DNA from: Paenisporosarcina indica | Lineage (GTDB): Bacteria; Bacillota; Bacilli; Bacillales_A; Planococcaceae | NCBI RefSeq assembly: GCF_001939075.1 | Contig: NZ_MPTA01000001.1 | Span: 1,100,451-1,164,450 of the forward strand | DNA: 64,000 nucleotides | Reading direction: 5' to 3' | Shown here: positions 1-8,665 of the stretch, piece by piece | Position numbering within the stretch: the first letter of the stretch is position 1 | How the letters are laid out: every line of letters begins with the position of its first letter | Translations under genes and position numbers: made by a program | The notes under the pieces: generated by a model | Database searches by the model: none | Told to the model about the DNA's origin: nothing | What the model saw: only the letters and a program-made list of their open reading frames with translations

Positions 1-261
1 ATCCGCAGCTTCACGGTCTAATTGAACACGACGTTTGAAGTTTTCATAGTCTGCCCGTAGACGTAAATGACGGTTTGTTTCTTCTTCTAATTGTTTTTGA
101 ACCAATTCAAGTTCACTTGGCTCTTCACTTACTACTTCTTCCTTTACTTGTTCAACTTCAGATTCCTTTTGCGCTTCTGCAGATTCTTGATTTACTGTGT
201 TTACGTCAGATTCTTGATCTGCCGTGTTTACTACAGATTCTTTTTCTTCTGATTGAGACAT
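1..261 (-). CDS. grpE: Nucleotide exchange factor GrpE (partial, N-terminal part)
   Basis: This is the N-terminal 87 codons of GrpE, the nucleotide exchange factor that releases ADP from the chaperone DnaK. The start is ATG at 261, preceded by GGAGGA. Residues 1-50 form a Glu/Ser/Gln-rich acidic tail, followed by a coiled-coil start and the family-typical stretch RADYENFKRRVQ. The gene runs off the window at position 1. It follows hrcA by only 16 nt, which is the standard hrcA-grpE-dnaK-dnaJ heat-shock operon, so it should be repressed by HrcA through the CIRCE site upstream of hrcA. The identification is secure. Confidence 0.95.
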   Translation of the reverse strand, partial: MSQSEEKESVVNTADQESDVNTVNQESAEAQKESEVEQVKEEVVSEEPSELELVQKQLEEETNRHLRLRADYENFKRRVQLDREAAD

Positions 262-277
262 TTTATATCCTCCTTCT

Positions 278-1312
278 TTATCGTGAACCACGTAAAATTC
301 GAGTTAATTCACGAGATAAGTCGCCACTCATTACATCGAGTAATGTGACTACTCTTCGATAATCCATTCTAGTAGGACCAATAATTGCAATTGAACCCAT
401 TTGCTCTTCCCCTATTGTATAGGATGCTGTAATGACACTACAGTCTTCCATTTCCAATAAGGTATTTTCAGAACCAATCCGAATATGAATACCCGACTGA
501 TTCGGTGAAAACAACGTTGAAATTTGATTTGCTTGATCCATGATTGTGATTAAGCTACGTGCTTTTTGCATGTCGCTAAATTCAGGATGATGTAGCAGTT
601 TGGATTTGCCGCCGTAAAATACTTTTTCTTCATGTGGGCTTGAAAGTGCAGCACCAAATGAAGTCATCAGTTCACTGTATCGACCAATATGTCTATTTAA
701 TAATGTGGTCGTTTCTTTTTCAAGAACCCGTTGAAGATCATGTAAGTATACACCGGTCAGCTGTTCGTTTAAAATATTGACCATTTTCTCGATGTCAGGT
801 GCTGTAAGCCCCTCCGGTAATTGGAACAATCTATTTTCTACATGTCCAGAATCCGTAATAATGATCGCTACCGCAGAATCATTGGATAAGGGAACAATTG
901 AAAATCGTTTGACTCGGTGTTTACCAACATCTGGTCCCAGCAATATAGACGTGTAAGTCGTTAATTCTGATAAAATCATTGCTGTTTTTTGAATCACTTG
1001 TTCCGTTTCTGTAATGCGTTCTTGAAAGATTGATTGAATTTGCTGCATGTCATCTGATGTAGCAAGCTGAGGCGTTAGTAAATGGTCAACATAAAATCGA
1101 TACCCTTTTTCAGACGGAATTCGACCTGACGACGTATGCGTTTTTTCCAAATAACCTAAATCTTCAAGATCAGCCATATCATTGCGGATGGTAGCAGGAC
1201 TAAATGGAACTTCCTCTTTTTTTGAAAGTTGCCTTGATCCTACCGGCTGAGCAGTCTGTATGAAGTCATCAACTGTTACCTGTAGAATGAGCAATTGCCG
1301 ATTCGTTAACAT
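278..1312 (-). CDS. hrcA: Heat-inducible transcription repressor HrcA
   Basis: HrcA represses class I heat-shock operons by binding CIRCE and is kept active by GroEL. The 344-aa protein begins MLTNRQLLILQ, as in Bacillus HrcA, and has an N-terminal winged helix (about residues 1-100, with PVGSRQLSKK and SPATIRNDM) and a GAF-like C-terminal domain. I chose ATG 1312 because AGAGGTGA lies just upstream. An in-frame start at 1333 would fall inside the operator itself. The gene is first in an operon with grpE and is autoregulated by the CIRCE element at 1327-1353. Confidence 0.97.
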   Translation of the reverse strand: MLTNRQLLILQVTVDDFIQTAQPVGSRQLSKKEEVPFSPATIRNDMADLEDLGYLEKTHTSSGRIPSEKGYRFYVDHLLTPQLATSDDMQQIQSIFQERITETEQVIQKTAMILSELTTYTSILLGPDVGKHRVKRFSIVPLSNDSAVAIIITDSGHVENRLFQLPEGLTAPDIEKMVNILNEQLTGVYLHDLQRVLEKETTTLLNRHIGRYSELMTSFGAALSSPHEEKVFYGGKSKLLHHPEFSDMQKARSLITIMDQANQISTLFSPNQSGIHIRIGSENTLLEMEDCSVITASYTIGEEQMGSIAIIGPTRMDYRRVVTLLDVMSGDLSRELTRILRGSR

Positions 1313-1326
1313 GATTATCACCTCTG

Positions 1327-1353
1327 TTAGCACTCATCACTTGCGAGTGCTAA
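1327..1353 (-). promoter_or_regulatory. CIRCE operator (HrcA binding site)
   Basis: This is a perfect inverted repeat, TTAGCACTC, nine bases, GAGTGCTAA. It matches the CIRCE consensus exactly and lies between the hrcA promoter and start codon, as in other Bacillales. Confidence 0.97.
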
Positions 1354-1364
1354 TACTCATACAT

Positions 1365-1393
1365 AAATTATCAAATTCATTGACGAAAGTCAA
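1365..1393 (-). promoter_or_regulatory. SigA-type promoter of hrcA-grpE
   Basis: On the minus strand, TTGACT (1388-1393) and TAATTT (1365-1370) are separated by 17 nt. The -10 box lies about 11 bp from the CIRCE repeat, so bound HrcA would block transcription. Confidence 0.75.
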
Positions 1394-1405
1394 CGAATTC
1401 GATGT

Positions 1406-2545
1406 TTATTCCATTAAAAATGATTGAAAAATTTCATTTCCAATAAATCTACCCTTTTTAGTTAAGGCTACTGCGTCATTTAGAACGACCATTGAACCAC
1501 TAGTAATATGCTTTGAAATCTCTTGTTCATACACTTCTTCCATCGCGATACCAAACTTTTCTTTGAAATGTTTTTTGTTTACCCCATCCACTTTTCGTAA
1601 CCCTAAAAACATTTCTTCTTCCATCTGTTCTTTGCGTGTTACTTCGTGCGTGTGGTTCAGAGGGAACTCTCCATCAGCCACTTGATCCATATACTTTTTA
1701 ATTGGTCCGATATTTGAATAGCGGATTCCTTTTGCATAACCATGAGCACCTGCACCAAAACCAGCATACGACACATTATCCCAATACAAGTTATTATGTC
1801 TTGAATAATAACCTGGTTTTGCAAAATTACTGATTTCGTATTGCTGAATGCCATTCGAATCCATTTCACTCATCAACACTTCATACATATCAGCCTCTAA
1901 GTCTTCACCAGGCAAGATTAATTTGCCTTTCGTCATCAAGTTGTAAAACACGGTTTTCGGCTCGACAATGAGGGAGTATGCAGAGTAATGAGGGAGATTG
2001 AGTTCAAGTGCTTTCGCTAAAGTATCTTTCCACTGATCCATCGTTTGACCAGGCAACCCATACATTAAGTCAATGCTGATATTGCTAAAGCCGATATCTT
2101 TGGCCATTTGTATCGTTTCATAAACATGTTCGTTGGAATGAGTTCTGCCTAAGCGAGTCAATAAATCCTCGTCAAAACTTTGTACCCCTAAGCTCAGTCG
2201 ATTAATTCCGTTGTCTTTCATCACGACTAATTTATCACGAGTTAATTCGTCTGGATTTGCTTCAGAAGTAAATTCCATTAGATGTTGTTGCGGGATGTGT
2301 TGCTTAATTAGCTCAAACAAACGTTGTAATTGCTCAGCGCTCAAGGCAGTTGGCGTTCCTCCACCAAGGAAAATCGTTTCAATATGTAATCGATCTTGAT
2401 ATTTTTCTATAAACATCTTCATTTCCATACCGAGTGCCTCAATATACTCATCAACGGGTTGATTCTTAAAGAAAACCTTATTGAAATCACAGTAATGGCA
2501 AATTTGATGACAGAAAGGAATGTGTATGTAAACTCCCTTGATCAT
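1406..2545 (-). CDS. hemW: Heme chaperone HemW (radical SAM, HemN-like)
   Basis: This 379-aa radical SAM protein has the CxxxCxxC cluster motif near residues 12-19 (CHQICHYC), followed directly by D-F rather than the extra Cys of true coproporphyrinogen dehydrogenase HemN. It also carries the HNxxYW motif (HNNLYW), typical of the heme-trafficking protein HemW. The expected role is delivering heme to respiratory enzymes. It lies between lepA and hrcA as in Bacillus subtilis, and its start is ATG with GAAGGAAA upstream. Older annotations call this family oxygen-independent coproporphyrinogen III oxidase. The HemW call is favoured by the motifs. Confidence 0.93.
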   Translation of the reverse strand: MIKGVYIHIPFCHQICHYCDFNKVFFKNQPVDEYIEALGMEMKMFIEKYQDRLHIETIFLGGGTPTALSAEQLQRLFELIKQHIPQQHLMEFTSEANPDELTRDKLVVMKDNGINRLSLGVQSFDEDLLTRLGRTHSNEHVYETIQMAKDIGFSNISIDLMYGLPGQTMDQWKDTLAKALELNLPHYSAYSLIVEPKTVFYNLMTKGKLILPGEDLEADMYEVLMSEMDSNGIQQYEISNFAKPGYYSRHNNLYWDNVSYAGFGAGAHGYAKGIRYSNIGPIKKYMDQVADGEFPLNHTHEVTRKEQMEEEMFLGLRKVDGVNKKHFKEKFGIAMEEVYEQEISKHITSGSMVVLNDAVALTKKGRFIGNEIFQSFLME

Positions 2546-2615
2546 GTTATTTCCTTCTTCCTTAGTGAGGTAGTCCGAAAAACTCCGAAATCCGTCATTT
2601 TTCGCGCAATTTATA

Positions 2616-2641
2616 GAAAAAAGGGGCCAACTAGTAGCCCC
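2616..2641 (-). terminator. Rho-independent terminator after lepA
   Basis: On the minus strand, GGGGC, a 9-nt loop and GCCCC are followed by six Ts, 23 nt downstream of the lepA stop. It separates lepA from hemW. Confidence 0.85.
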
Positions 2642-2663
2642 TTACCTCTTTCTTATATGTTAA

Positions 2664-4487
2664 TCAATCTTCATCCATTTTAAGAACAGCCATGAAAGCT
2701 TCTTGTGGAACTTCTACAGATCCAACTTGCTTCATGCGTTTTTTACCTTCTTTTTGCTTATCAAGCAGTTTACGTTTACGAGAAATATCCCCACCGTAAC
2801 ATTTAGCAAGAACGTTTTTACGAATCGCGCTAATCGTAGAACGAGCGACAATTTTTTGTCCAATCGCTGCTTGAATCGGCACTTCAAATTGCTGTCTTGG
2901 AATTAATTTCTTTAATTTCTCGACAATGATTTTTCCGCGTTCATAAGCAAAGTCATTGTGAACAATGAAGCTTAACGCATCGACTTGTTCTGCATTAAGT
3001 AAAATATCCATTTTCACAAGTTTAGAAGGTTTATAACCGATCATTTCATAATCGAATGACGCATATCCTTTTGTTCCTGACTTCAATTGATCAAAGAAAT
3101 CGTAAACTACTTCTGAAAGTGGTAATTCATAAATGATGCTGACACGTGTTTTGTCCAAATAATCCATGTTCATGAAGTTTCCACGTTTCTTCTGACAAAG
3201 TTCCATAACCACACCAACGTAATCGTTTGGTACCATAATTGTTGCCTTTACATAAGGTTCTTCGATTCGATCAATTTTTTGTGGTTCTGGCATCATAGAA
3301 GGGTTGTCCACTTTCATGATTTCGCCAGACGTCATATGAACATCATAAATTACACTTGGTGCTGTAGTGATTAAATCAATGTTGAATTCACGCTCAAGAC
3401 GTTCTTGAATGATTTCCATATGCAGTAATCCTAAGAATCCGCATCGGTAACCAAATCCAAGAGCTTGAGATGATTCTGGCTCAAACTGAAGTGCCGCATC
3501 ATTTAATTCAAGCTTTTCAAGTGCATCACGTAAGTCATTATATTTTGCTGTGTCAATTGGATACAATCCACAGTAGACCATTGGATTCAATCGACGATAA
3601 CCTGGTAACGATTCGGTTGCTGGATTGATTGCACTTGTGATAGTATCACCCACCCGTGTATCTCCCACGTTTTTAATAGCAGCTGTCAAAAATCCTACGT
3701 CACCTACTGTTAATTCATCACGAAGTGTAGCTTTAGGTGTGAAAACACCCGCTTCAATCACTTCAAATTCTTTTCCTGTCGCCATCATGCGAATTTTATC
3801 TCCTGGACGGACCGTTCCTTCCATTATGCGAATATACGCGACAACTCCACGATAAGGATCGTAAAGTGAATCAAAAATCAGTGCTTTTAATGGCGCTTCC
3901 GGATCTCCCGTAGGTGCAGGGACTTTCTCCACGATTTGCTCTAAAATTTCCACGATTCCTATTCCTGCTTTTGCGGATGCAAGTACAGCTTCAGAAGCAT
4001 CAAGTCCAATCACTTCTTCTATTTCAGCACGCACACGTTCTGGGTCAGCTGCTGGCAAATCAATTTTATTGATAACCGGCAGGATTTCTAACTCATTGTC
4101 CAATGCCAAATAAACGTTGGCCATCGTCTGCGCTTCAATACCTTGTGCTGCATCTACAACTAAAATGGCACCTTCACATGCCGCTAAACTTCTAGATACT
4201 TCATAAGTAAAATCGACGTGTCCAGGTGTGTCTATTAAATGTAGAGTATAATCTTCTCCATTTTTAGCTCTATAGTTCAGTTGCACGGCGTTTAATTTTA
4301 TGGTTATACCACGTTCACGTTCTAAATCCATTGAATCGAGAAGTTGGGCTTTCATTTCTCTTGACGTCAATGCTTTCGTTTGTTCTAATATTCGATCGGC
4401 CAATGTTGATTTACCGTGATCGATATGGGCGATAATAGAAAAGTTTCGAATATTCTGTTGGCGTTTGTTACGTTCTTCTCGATTCAT
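2664..4487 (-). CDS. lepA: Elongation factor 4 (LepA)
   Basis: This is a 607-aa translational GTPase that back-translocates or remodels stalled ribosomes. G1 (AHIDHGKST), G3 (DTPGH) and G4 (NKIDL) are visible in the first 140 residues, followed by EF-G-like domains and the LepA-specific C-terminal domain with KMDILLN and the [11 protein letters not shown] region. I place the start at ATG 4487 (MNREERNKR), after AGGAG. An open frame extends 16 codons upstream but without a ribosome binding site. It lies between spoIIP and hemW. Confidence 0.97.
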   Translation of the reverse strand: MNREERNKRQQNIRNFSIIAHIDHGKSTLADRILEQTKALTSREMKAQLLDSMDLERERGITIKLNAVQLNYRAKNGEDYTLHLIDTPGHVDFTYEVSRSLAACEGAILVVDAAQGIEAQTMANVYLALDNELEILPVINKIDLPAADPERVRAEIEEVIGLDASEAVLASAKAGIGIVEILEQIVEKVPAPTGDPEAPLKALIFDSLYDPYRGVVAYIRIMEGTVRPGDKIRMMATGKEFEVIEAGVFTPKATLRDELTVGDVGFLTAAIKNVGDTRVGDTITSAINPATESLPGYRRLNPMVYCGLYPIDTAKYNDLRDALEKLELNDAALQFEPESSQALGFGYRCGFLGLLHMEIIQERLEREFNIDLITTAPSVIYDVHMTSGEIMKVDNPSMMPEPQKIDRIEEPYVKATIMVPNDYVGVVMELCQKKRGNFMNMDYLDKTRVSIIYELPLSEVVYDFFDQLKSGTKGYASFDYEMIGYKPSKLVKMDILLNAEQVDALSFIVHNDFAYERGKIIVEKLKKLIPRQQFEVPIQAAIGQKIVARSTISAIRKNVLAKCYGGDISRKRKLLDKQKEGKKRMKQVGSVEVPQEAFMAVLKMDED

Positions 4488-4549
4488 GCGTTGTCCACTC
4501 CTAATTAAACTATTTAGAATTATAGCAGTGAACACGCATTACTTCAATG

Positions 4550-5377
4550 TTAGGATGCATTTGTCTTTCCAAAAACGTTTGAAATCGCTTTTGTAAGGAT
4601 GGCAATGGTCCGATTAACCTCTTCTTCCGTATTTTCAATACCGCCTAATTCAACTAATAACGAACTACTTGATAAATCCTGATTGTAAATGCCATTTCCA
4701 TCATCATGAGTCTTTTTATAAACACCCTTGGAAATGGAGGGAACCATTCTATTCACTTCATCAGACACTGCTTTGGCAAAGGCTTCATTTAATTTATAGT
4801 TGGCATGTTCCGCTCCTACAACAAAGGTTAATTTTGCATATGTTGTACCGTCGGTTACAAGAGTTGTTCTGTCTTTTTTAAGGGAATCACGATGTAGATC
4901 AAGTATTACATCGTATTCTTTTTTACTCATTTGTTGAACCAATTGAGGACGGATTGTGGAATAGGCTCCCTTGATTTTCATTTGATTCATTTTATCGAAT
5001 GACAAAACATCGACAGTATCTCCATTCAAGAGAAAATGCTGAGTAACAAGGTCACTTACATTGGATATATTATTAGTTGGATGATAATTAACCGCTTTTA
5101 ATCCCAGTTCCTTTTCGACAATTGGTTGATAGGATTCCTGTATATGCGTGAAATACAATAAAACGTTAAGAGGTTTTTCATTTGTTTCCATAGATATTTC
5201 TTTAGTTTGTTCGTTCGTAATTTCTTTTGTCACATTCGCCGCATAGGCAACTGGACGTGTCTCCACTTGTTCATTTGTTGTTGTTCCAAAAGCTAGCATG
5301 GGGAGTTTAATCGTCAGTATAGGAAGTAAAAATAAAAAAAGATAGAAACTCATGACTTTCTGCAGTGTTTTGCGCAT
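4550..5377 (-). CDS. spoIIP: Stage II sporulation protein P-like amidase/endopeptidase
   Basis: SpoIIP works with SpoIID and SpoIIM to degrade septal peptidoglycan during engulfment. This 275-aa protein has an N-terminal membrane segment (about residues 8-30), a short linker and the SpoIIP catalytic domain, with YFTHxxESY near residue 77, DLHRDS, GAEHxNY and a C-terminal VELGG. The downstream position from gpr (32-nt gap) matches the gpr-spoIIP dicistron of Bacillus. It is well short of the roughly 400 residues of the B. subtilis protein, and the missing part is the linker between the membrane anchor and the amidase domain. All expected catalytic-domain motifs are present. Confidence 0.9.
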   Translation of the reverse strand: MRKTLQKVMSFYLFLFLLPILTIKLPMLAFGTTTNEQVETRPVAYAANVTKEITNEQTKEISMETNEKPLNVLLYFTHIQESYQPIVEKELGLKAVNYHPTNNISNVSDLVTQHFLLNGDTVDVLSFDKMNQMKIKGAYSTIRPQLVQQMSKKEYDVILDLHRDSLKKDRTTLVTDGTTYAKLTFVVGAEHANYKLNEAFAKAVSDEVNRMVPSISKGVYKKTHDDGNGIYNQDLSSSSLLVELGGIENTEEEVNRTIAILTKAISNVFGKTNAS

Positions 5378-5409
5378 TCTTCACCCCTCCTCCTACAACG
5401 TACGTAGGA

Positions 5410-6459
5410 TTAAGGAGTAGTAGAACTAAAAACATCATCTTGCAACCATTTTATAACGCTCGTTTGTATTAACTCTGCATGCCTCATCACCCATGCATCT
5501 GTTTCTTTTGGTGTTACAAATAATTGTTGATGATGTGGTGGTAATACCTCTTCAAGCAATCCTCTTATCTCATTGCTGGACCATCCTGCCCACTCACCGA
5601 AAATTGGTTTTATTGCTTCCACATTCACCGGTTCATCCGCACTTCTTAGCCACGGACCAACAGAAAGTGCAGATGATGGTTTTGATGATTCACTTATTTG
5701 ATTAGAAATTACTTTAAAAACCGTTTCGATTGCCTCAACCACTAGCACTGGTGCATCCACGACCATCGGAACTCCGATTGCAGTTACAGGAACACCCAGC
5801 GATTCAAATGAAATTTCATTTCGCGAATTCCCAACGCCTGAACCTGGGTGAATACCCGTATTGGTAATTTGTACAGTCTTGCACAGACGATCTTGATTAC
5901 GTGCCGCCAATGCATCTATCACGAGGATCAAATCTGGTTGAACACGTTCAGCAATCGCTTTTACAAATTCCCCAGTTTCTAGTCCGGTCTGACCCGTCAC
6001 GCCTGGTGCATAGAAAACAAGATGACCAAATTCGATCGGCAATGTAAACATCTCTTCATGGAAACGATCAATCGCTAAAGGACCAATCGCATCGGGCGTG
6101 ATTGTTCGATTTCCTAAGCCAATAACCAGAATTTTCGATTGTGGCGATAAGCTAATTTGTTGATGAATGTTTTGCAAAGAGACAATAAATTGTTGTTCAA
6201 GTTCCTTAAATCCATCGTTGTCTTCAGCTGTTAATGTAGGAACAGTTAATGTAATATACGTTCCTGCCTTTTTGCCAATGCTCTCGGCCCCACTTGCATC
6301 TGTTTCGATATGAGTTATATGAACACGGCCTCTTCTCTCTTCGTTCATTTGAATGCCGGGAGTTTCATGCAACGTATTTTTTTCTTTTTTCGTTCGATGT
6401 TGAACAACTTCTGTCGCTTCATCTAGTAAATCAGTACGCATTAGATTTCTTTGATCCAT
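5410..6459 (-). CDS. gpr: Germination protease GPR
   Basis: GPR is the aspartic-like protease that degrades small acid-soluble spore proteins at germination. It is made as a zymogen in the forespore. The 349-aa protein shows the N-terminal RTDLLDEA propeptide region, [33 protein letters not shown] and HPGSGVGN, all characteristic of the family. ATG 6459 has GAGGTGA upstream. A forespore-type promoter is visible at 6479-6507. It is followed by spoIIP. Confidence 0.96.
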   Translation of the reverse strand: MDQRNLMRTDLLDEATEVVQHRTKKEKNTLHETPGIQMNEERRGRVHITHIETDASGAESIGKKAGTYITLTVPTLTAEDNDGFKELEQQFIVSLQNIHQQISLSPQSKILVIGLGNRTITPDAIGPLAIDRFHEEMFTLPIEFGHLVFYAPGVTGQTGLETGEFVKAIAERVQPDLILVIDALAARNQDRLCKTVQITNTGIHPGSGVGNSRNEISFESLGVPVTAIGVPMVVDAPVLVVEAIETVFKVISNQISESSKPSSALSVGPWLRSADEPVNVEAIKPIFGEWAGWSSNEIRGLLEEVLPPHHQQLFVTPKETDAWVMRHAELIQTSVIKWLQDDVFSSTTP

Positions 6460-6478
6460 TTAATTTCACCTCAAGAAA

Positions 6479-6507
6479 AGTTTGCCCAAGGTGTCAAGTA
6501 AATATTC
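6479..6507 (-). promoter_or_regulatory. Forespore (SigF/SigG-type) promoter of gpr
   Basis: On the minus strand, GAATA (6503-6507) is followed after 15 nt by GGGCAAACT (6479-6487), which fits the SigF -10 pattern GGNNANANT at every fixed position. The site lies about 20 nt from the gpr start codon. gpr is known to be SigF/SigG-dependent in B. subtilis. Confidence 0.6.
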
Positions 6508-6521
6508 TTTGCTTGAATCTA

Positions 6522-6550
6522 TTGCATTATAACTTGCAGTTTGTTAAAAT
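6522..6550 (+). promoter_or_regulatory. SigA-type promoter of rpsT
   Basis: TTGCAT (6522-6527), a 17-nt spacer and TAAAAT (6545-6550). This leaves a roughly 110-nt untranslated leader containing a CGAGA/TCTCG hairpin (around 6625-6645), which could serve S20 feedback. The regulatory role is inference. Confidence 0.65.
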
Positions 6551-6671
6551 AATGCTTGTTGTATTGAGAATTAAATCTAATACTTAAAGCAAACTGCGCC
6601 TTTTTGTTGCGCAAAGCTTAAACTCGAGAGTCTATGAATCTCGGACCTTATTAATGGAGGTGAATGACAAG

Positions 6672-6920
6672 ATGCCAAACATCAAATCTGCAATCAAACG
6701 TGTAAAAACGAATGCTTCTGCTACAGCTCAAAACGCTCACTCTAAATCTACAATGCGTACAGCAGTTAAGAAAGCTGAAAACGCTTCTGCTAACAAAGAG
6801 GAAAACGCAAAAGAACTTTTAGTTTCTGCTATCAAACAAGTTGATAAAGCAGCTTCTAAAGGATTAATTCATAAAAACACTGCTGCTCGTAAAAAAGCTC
6901 AGTTAATGAAACAAGCATAA
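6672..6920 (+). CDS. rpsT: Small ribosomal subunit protein bS20
   Basis: This is an 82-aa, Lys/Ala-rich 16S rRNA-binding protein beginning [14 protein letters not shown], as in other Bacillales S20. ATG 6672 follows GGAGGTGA; an upstream in-frame ATG at 6654 precedes that site and is unlikely. It is a lone plus-strand gene between the minus-strand genes gpr and holA, the same arrangement as in B. subtilis, with its own promoter and terminator. Confidence 0.97.
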   Translation: MPNIKSAIKRVKTNASATAQNAHSKSTMRTAVKKAENASANKEENAKELLVSAIKQVDKAASKGLIHKNTAARKKAQLMKQA

Positions 6921-6930
6921 TTATCAGGAA

Positions 6931-6966
6931 GGCCAGATTCGAACTTTGAATCTGGTCTTTCTTTTT
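6931..6966 (+). terminator. Rho-independent terminator of rpsT
   Basis: CCAGATTC, a 7-nt loop and GAATCTGG, followed by a T-rich tract, starting 12 nt after the rpsT stop. Confidence 0.9.
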
Positions 6967-6986
6967 GGGTTGAATAAATGGTGATT

Positions 6987-7097
6987 GTCGCAACTTTTCG
7001 AGATTAAGTTTCAACATTGAATGGGTTTGTCGCAACTTTCTATGATTAAGTCGCAACTCTTGCCGTTTTTGTTGCAACTTCGTTAGTTTAGCGCAAC
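6987..7097 (-). repeat. 21-bp-period array of GTTGCGAC cores (array A)
   Basis: Read on the minus strand, six copies of GTTGCGAC or close variants (GTTGCAAC, GTTGAAAC, GTTGCGCT) start at plus positions 6987, 7008, 7029, 7050, 7071 and 7090. The steps are 21, 21, 21, 21 and 19 bp. The 11-13 nt between cores are not conserved. The array fills the gap between the convergent genes rpsT and holA. Related arrays lie at 21291-21335, 38575-38818 and 50855-50929. Confidence 0.85.
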
Positions 7098-7136
7098 TCT
7101 TGGTCGATTCCCCCACCGCTTCCTTTAAAAATTGAA

Positions 7137-7170
7137 AAGACCTGATTCGCATCGTTTGCGATCAGGTCTT
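7137..7170 (-). terminator. Terminator after holA
   Basis: AAGACCTGAT and ATCAGGTCTT form a 10-bp stem with a 14-nt loop directly after the holA stop codon. T-rich sequence follows on the minus strand. The symmetry would allow bidirectional use. Confidence 0.8.
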
Positions 7171-7173
7171 ATT

Positions 7174-8184
7174 TCACAATTTATTCATTAAAAATAATTC
7201 AAGAATTCGTTCTCTTCTTCCGCTACTAGTTTTCAATTTGTAATCTGCTCCAGCAAGTCTATGTAGCGTTTCTAACAGCCGTTCTTCTTTAATTTGTTGA
7301 CGACTCTCAACAATTAATTTCACACGATATGGATTTACTTTCAGTTGTTTCGCAATCGCTTGTGCGTGATACCCTTTCTTTTGGAGGTAGCGAACATTCG
7401 ACATTAAGCGAATTTGAGAAGCAAGTAAGGCGGTTAACATGATTGGTTCTTCTTTTTGTCTTAACAAGTCATGGTAGACCGTCAATGCGGTCGTCGTATC
7501 CCCGCGTAAATACGCATTCAACAGTTGAAATGCATCTTGCTCCAACGTACGGGTCATCAATAGCTCTACGTCATCCTTCGTGATTTCCGATTCTTCTCCT
7601 ACATAGGTCGCCATTTTATGTATTTCAGATTGCAATTGCACAAGATCTTGGCCCACTGTTTCAATTAATCGTGCGATTGCGTCATTGGTCATTGTTTTTT
7701 GCTCTTGTGCCACAGTTGACTTAACCCATACCACTAAGTCATTGCCTTCGAGTTGCTTGGCTACTAATAGCAGAGATTTCTCTTTCATCAACTTTGTCAC
7801 TTTTTTACGTTCGTCCAATTTTTCATAAGGTGCAATAAAAACGGTAATCGCTGTTTCAGATGGATGCAGCACCCAACTTTCAAACGCTTTGATATCATGA
7901 TCTATTTTTTCTTTACCTTTTTCCGTTACTTTTAGAAATGATGCATTTTTTGCGATGATTAATTTTCGATCAGTAAAGAAAGGAATGGTATCCGCTTCTT
8001 CGATGACATGCTGAACGGGAACTTCGTCTAAATCAAAAAGTAAGACATCGATTTCTCCTTCTTGAAGAAGTGCGTCTTTTAGCCGACGAATCGTTTCATC
8101 AAAAAAGTAATGTTCAGTCCCTACAAGTAAATAGATCGGGCTGAATTTCCCTTGTTGCATCTTATTCCATACGTTTGAAAACAT
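7174..8184 (-). CDS. holA: DNA polymerase III subunit delta
   Basis: The delta subunit opens the beta clamp within the clamp loader. This 336-aa protein shows the N-terminal MFSNVWNKMQQG-PIYLLVGTEHYFFDE segment, the family pattern with LLVG in place of a strict Walker A, and the C-terminal helical domain (KVNPYRVKLIVE, LHRLAGADYKLKTSSG). I chose ATG 8184 for its strong AGGAGG site; the frame is open 35 codons further upstream without one. It is the yqeN position of B. subtilis, between comEC and rpsT. Confidence 0.95.
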   Translation of the reverse strand: MFSNVWNKMQQGKFSPIYLLVGTEHYFFDETIRRLKDALLQEGEIDVLLFDLDEVPVQHVIEEADTIPFFTDRKLIIAKNASFLKVTEKGKEKIDHDIKAFESWVLHPSETAITVFIAPYEKLDERKKVTKLMKEKSLLLVAKQLEGNDLVVWVKSTVAQEQKTMTNDAIARLIETVGQDLVQLQSEIHKMATYVGEESEITKDDVELLMTRTLEQDAFQLLNAYLRGDTTTALTVYHDLLRQKEEPIMLTALLASQIRLMSNVRYLQKKGYHAQAIAKQLKVNPYRVKLIVESRQQIKEERLLETLHRLAGADYKLKTSSGRRERILELFLMNKL

Positions 8185-8350
8185 AGTATACCTCCTAGTA
8201 ACACATACATTTTTATTATACATGAAAATAAACAAACGTCGGTGTTTGAACAAAGTGTGTCTTTCATTTGAAATCCTTGAAAAAAACATGTTGTTTATAG
8301 ATTTTTTTTAGGCAATACCTTATAATTAGTTTGAATTAGGAGGGGTAGCA

Positions 8351-8485
8351 ATGCACGAATTTGAAAAGAATGTCCAATCCAAACGTAACGAAGTGATCGA
8401 CGCAGGTGTTGGATTCGGTGTATCGTTTGTTTTCTTTGCAGCGATTTTCATCATTGCGACTGTAATTGACTTCATAACAAAATAA
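8351..8485 (+). CDS. yqzM: YqzM family small membrane protein
   Basis: This is a 44-aa protein beginning MHEFEKNVQSKRNE, with one predicted transmembrane segment (about residues 22-40, FGVSFVFFAAIFIIATVI). Sequence and position (opposite strand between comEC and holA) match YqzM of B. subtilis, whose function is not known to me. AGGAGGGG precedes ATG 8351, and a TATAAT-like hexamer lies at 8321-8326. It is easily missed because of its size. Confidence 0.85.
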   Translation: MHEFEKNVQSKRNEVIDAGVGFGVSFVFFAAIFIIATVIDFITK

Positions 8486-8489
8486 GTTA

Positions 8490-8593
8490 TTAGAAAAACA
8501 CAGCTCGCATCCACAGTGGTGCGAGCTGAAGTCTTTTCTTTTACTGATTTCCAAAGGAACTTCTATCTATTCTAATCAGTGCTAGAAAAACAC
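8490..8593. repeat. Dispersed two-hairpin element, copy 1
   Basis: Begins TTAGAAAAACACA. Stem 1 is CAGCTCGCA (8501-8509) with TGCGAGCTG. Stem 2 is ACTGAT (8543-8548) with ATCAGT (8575-8580). It ends with AAAAACAC, a direct repeat of the beginning. A trailing GATATCC (8595-8601) looks like a remnant of a second, internally deleted copy. It lies between the convergent genes yqzM and comEC, and stem 1 followed by T-rich sequence may also terminate yqzM. Other copies are at 20333, 30987 and 47774. Confidence 0.75.
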
Positions 8594-8634
8594 AGATATC
8601 CTTAAAAATTATGATTTCTATTCAAATCGAGGAA

Positions 8635-8665
8635 GAGACTTTTCATTGTGAAGAGTCTCTTTTTC
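8635..8665. terminator. Convergent terminator between yqzM and comEC
   Basis: GAGACT (8635-8640) pairs with AGTCTC (8654-8659), followed by five Ts on the plus strand. The hairpin includes the comEC stop codon. Confidence 0.6.

Noticed and set aside
6856..7152. A minus-strand 98-aa frame with coiled-coil-like heptads
   Set aside because: It overlaps the holA terminator, the 21-bp array, the rpsT terminator and the rpsT coding end. Heptad periodicity follows from the 21-bp repeats.
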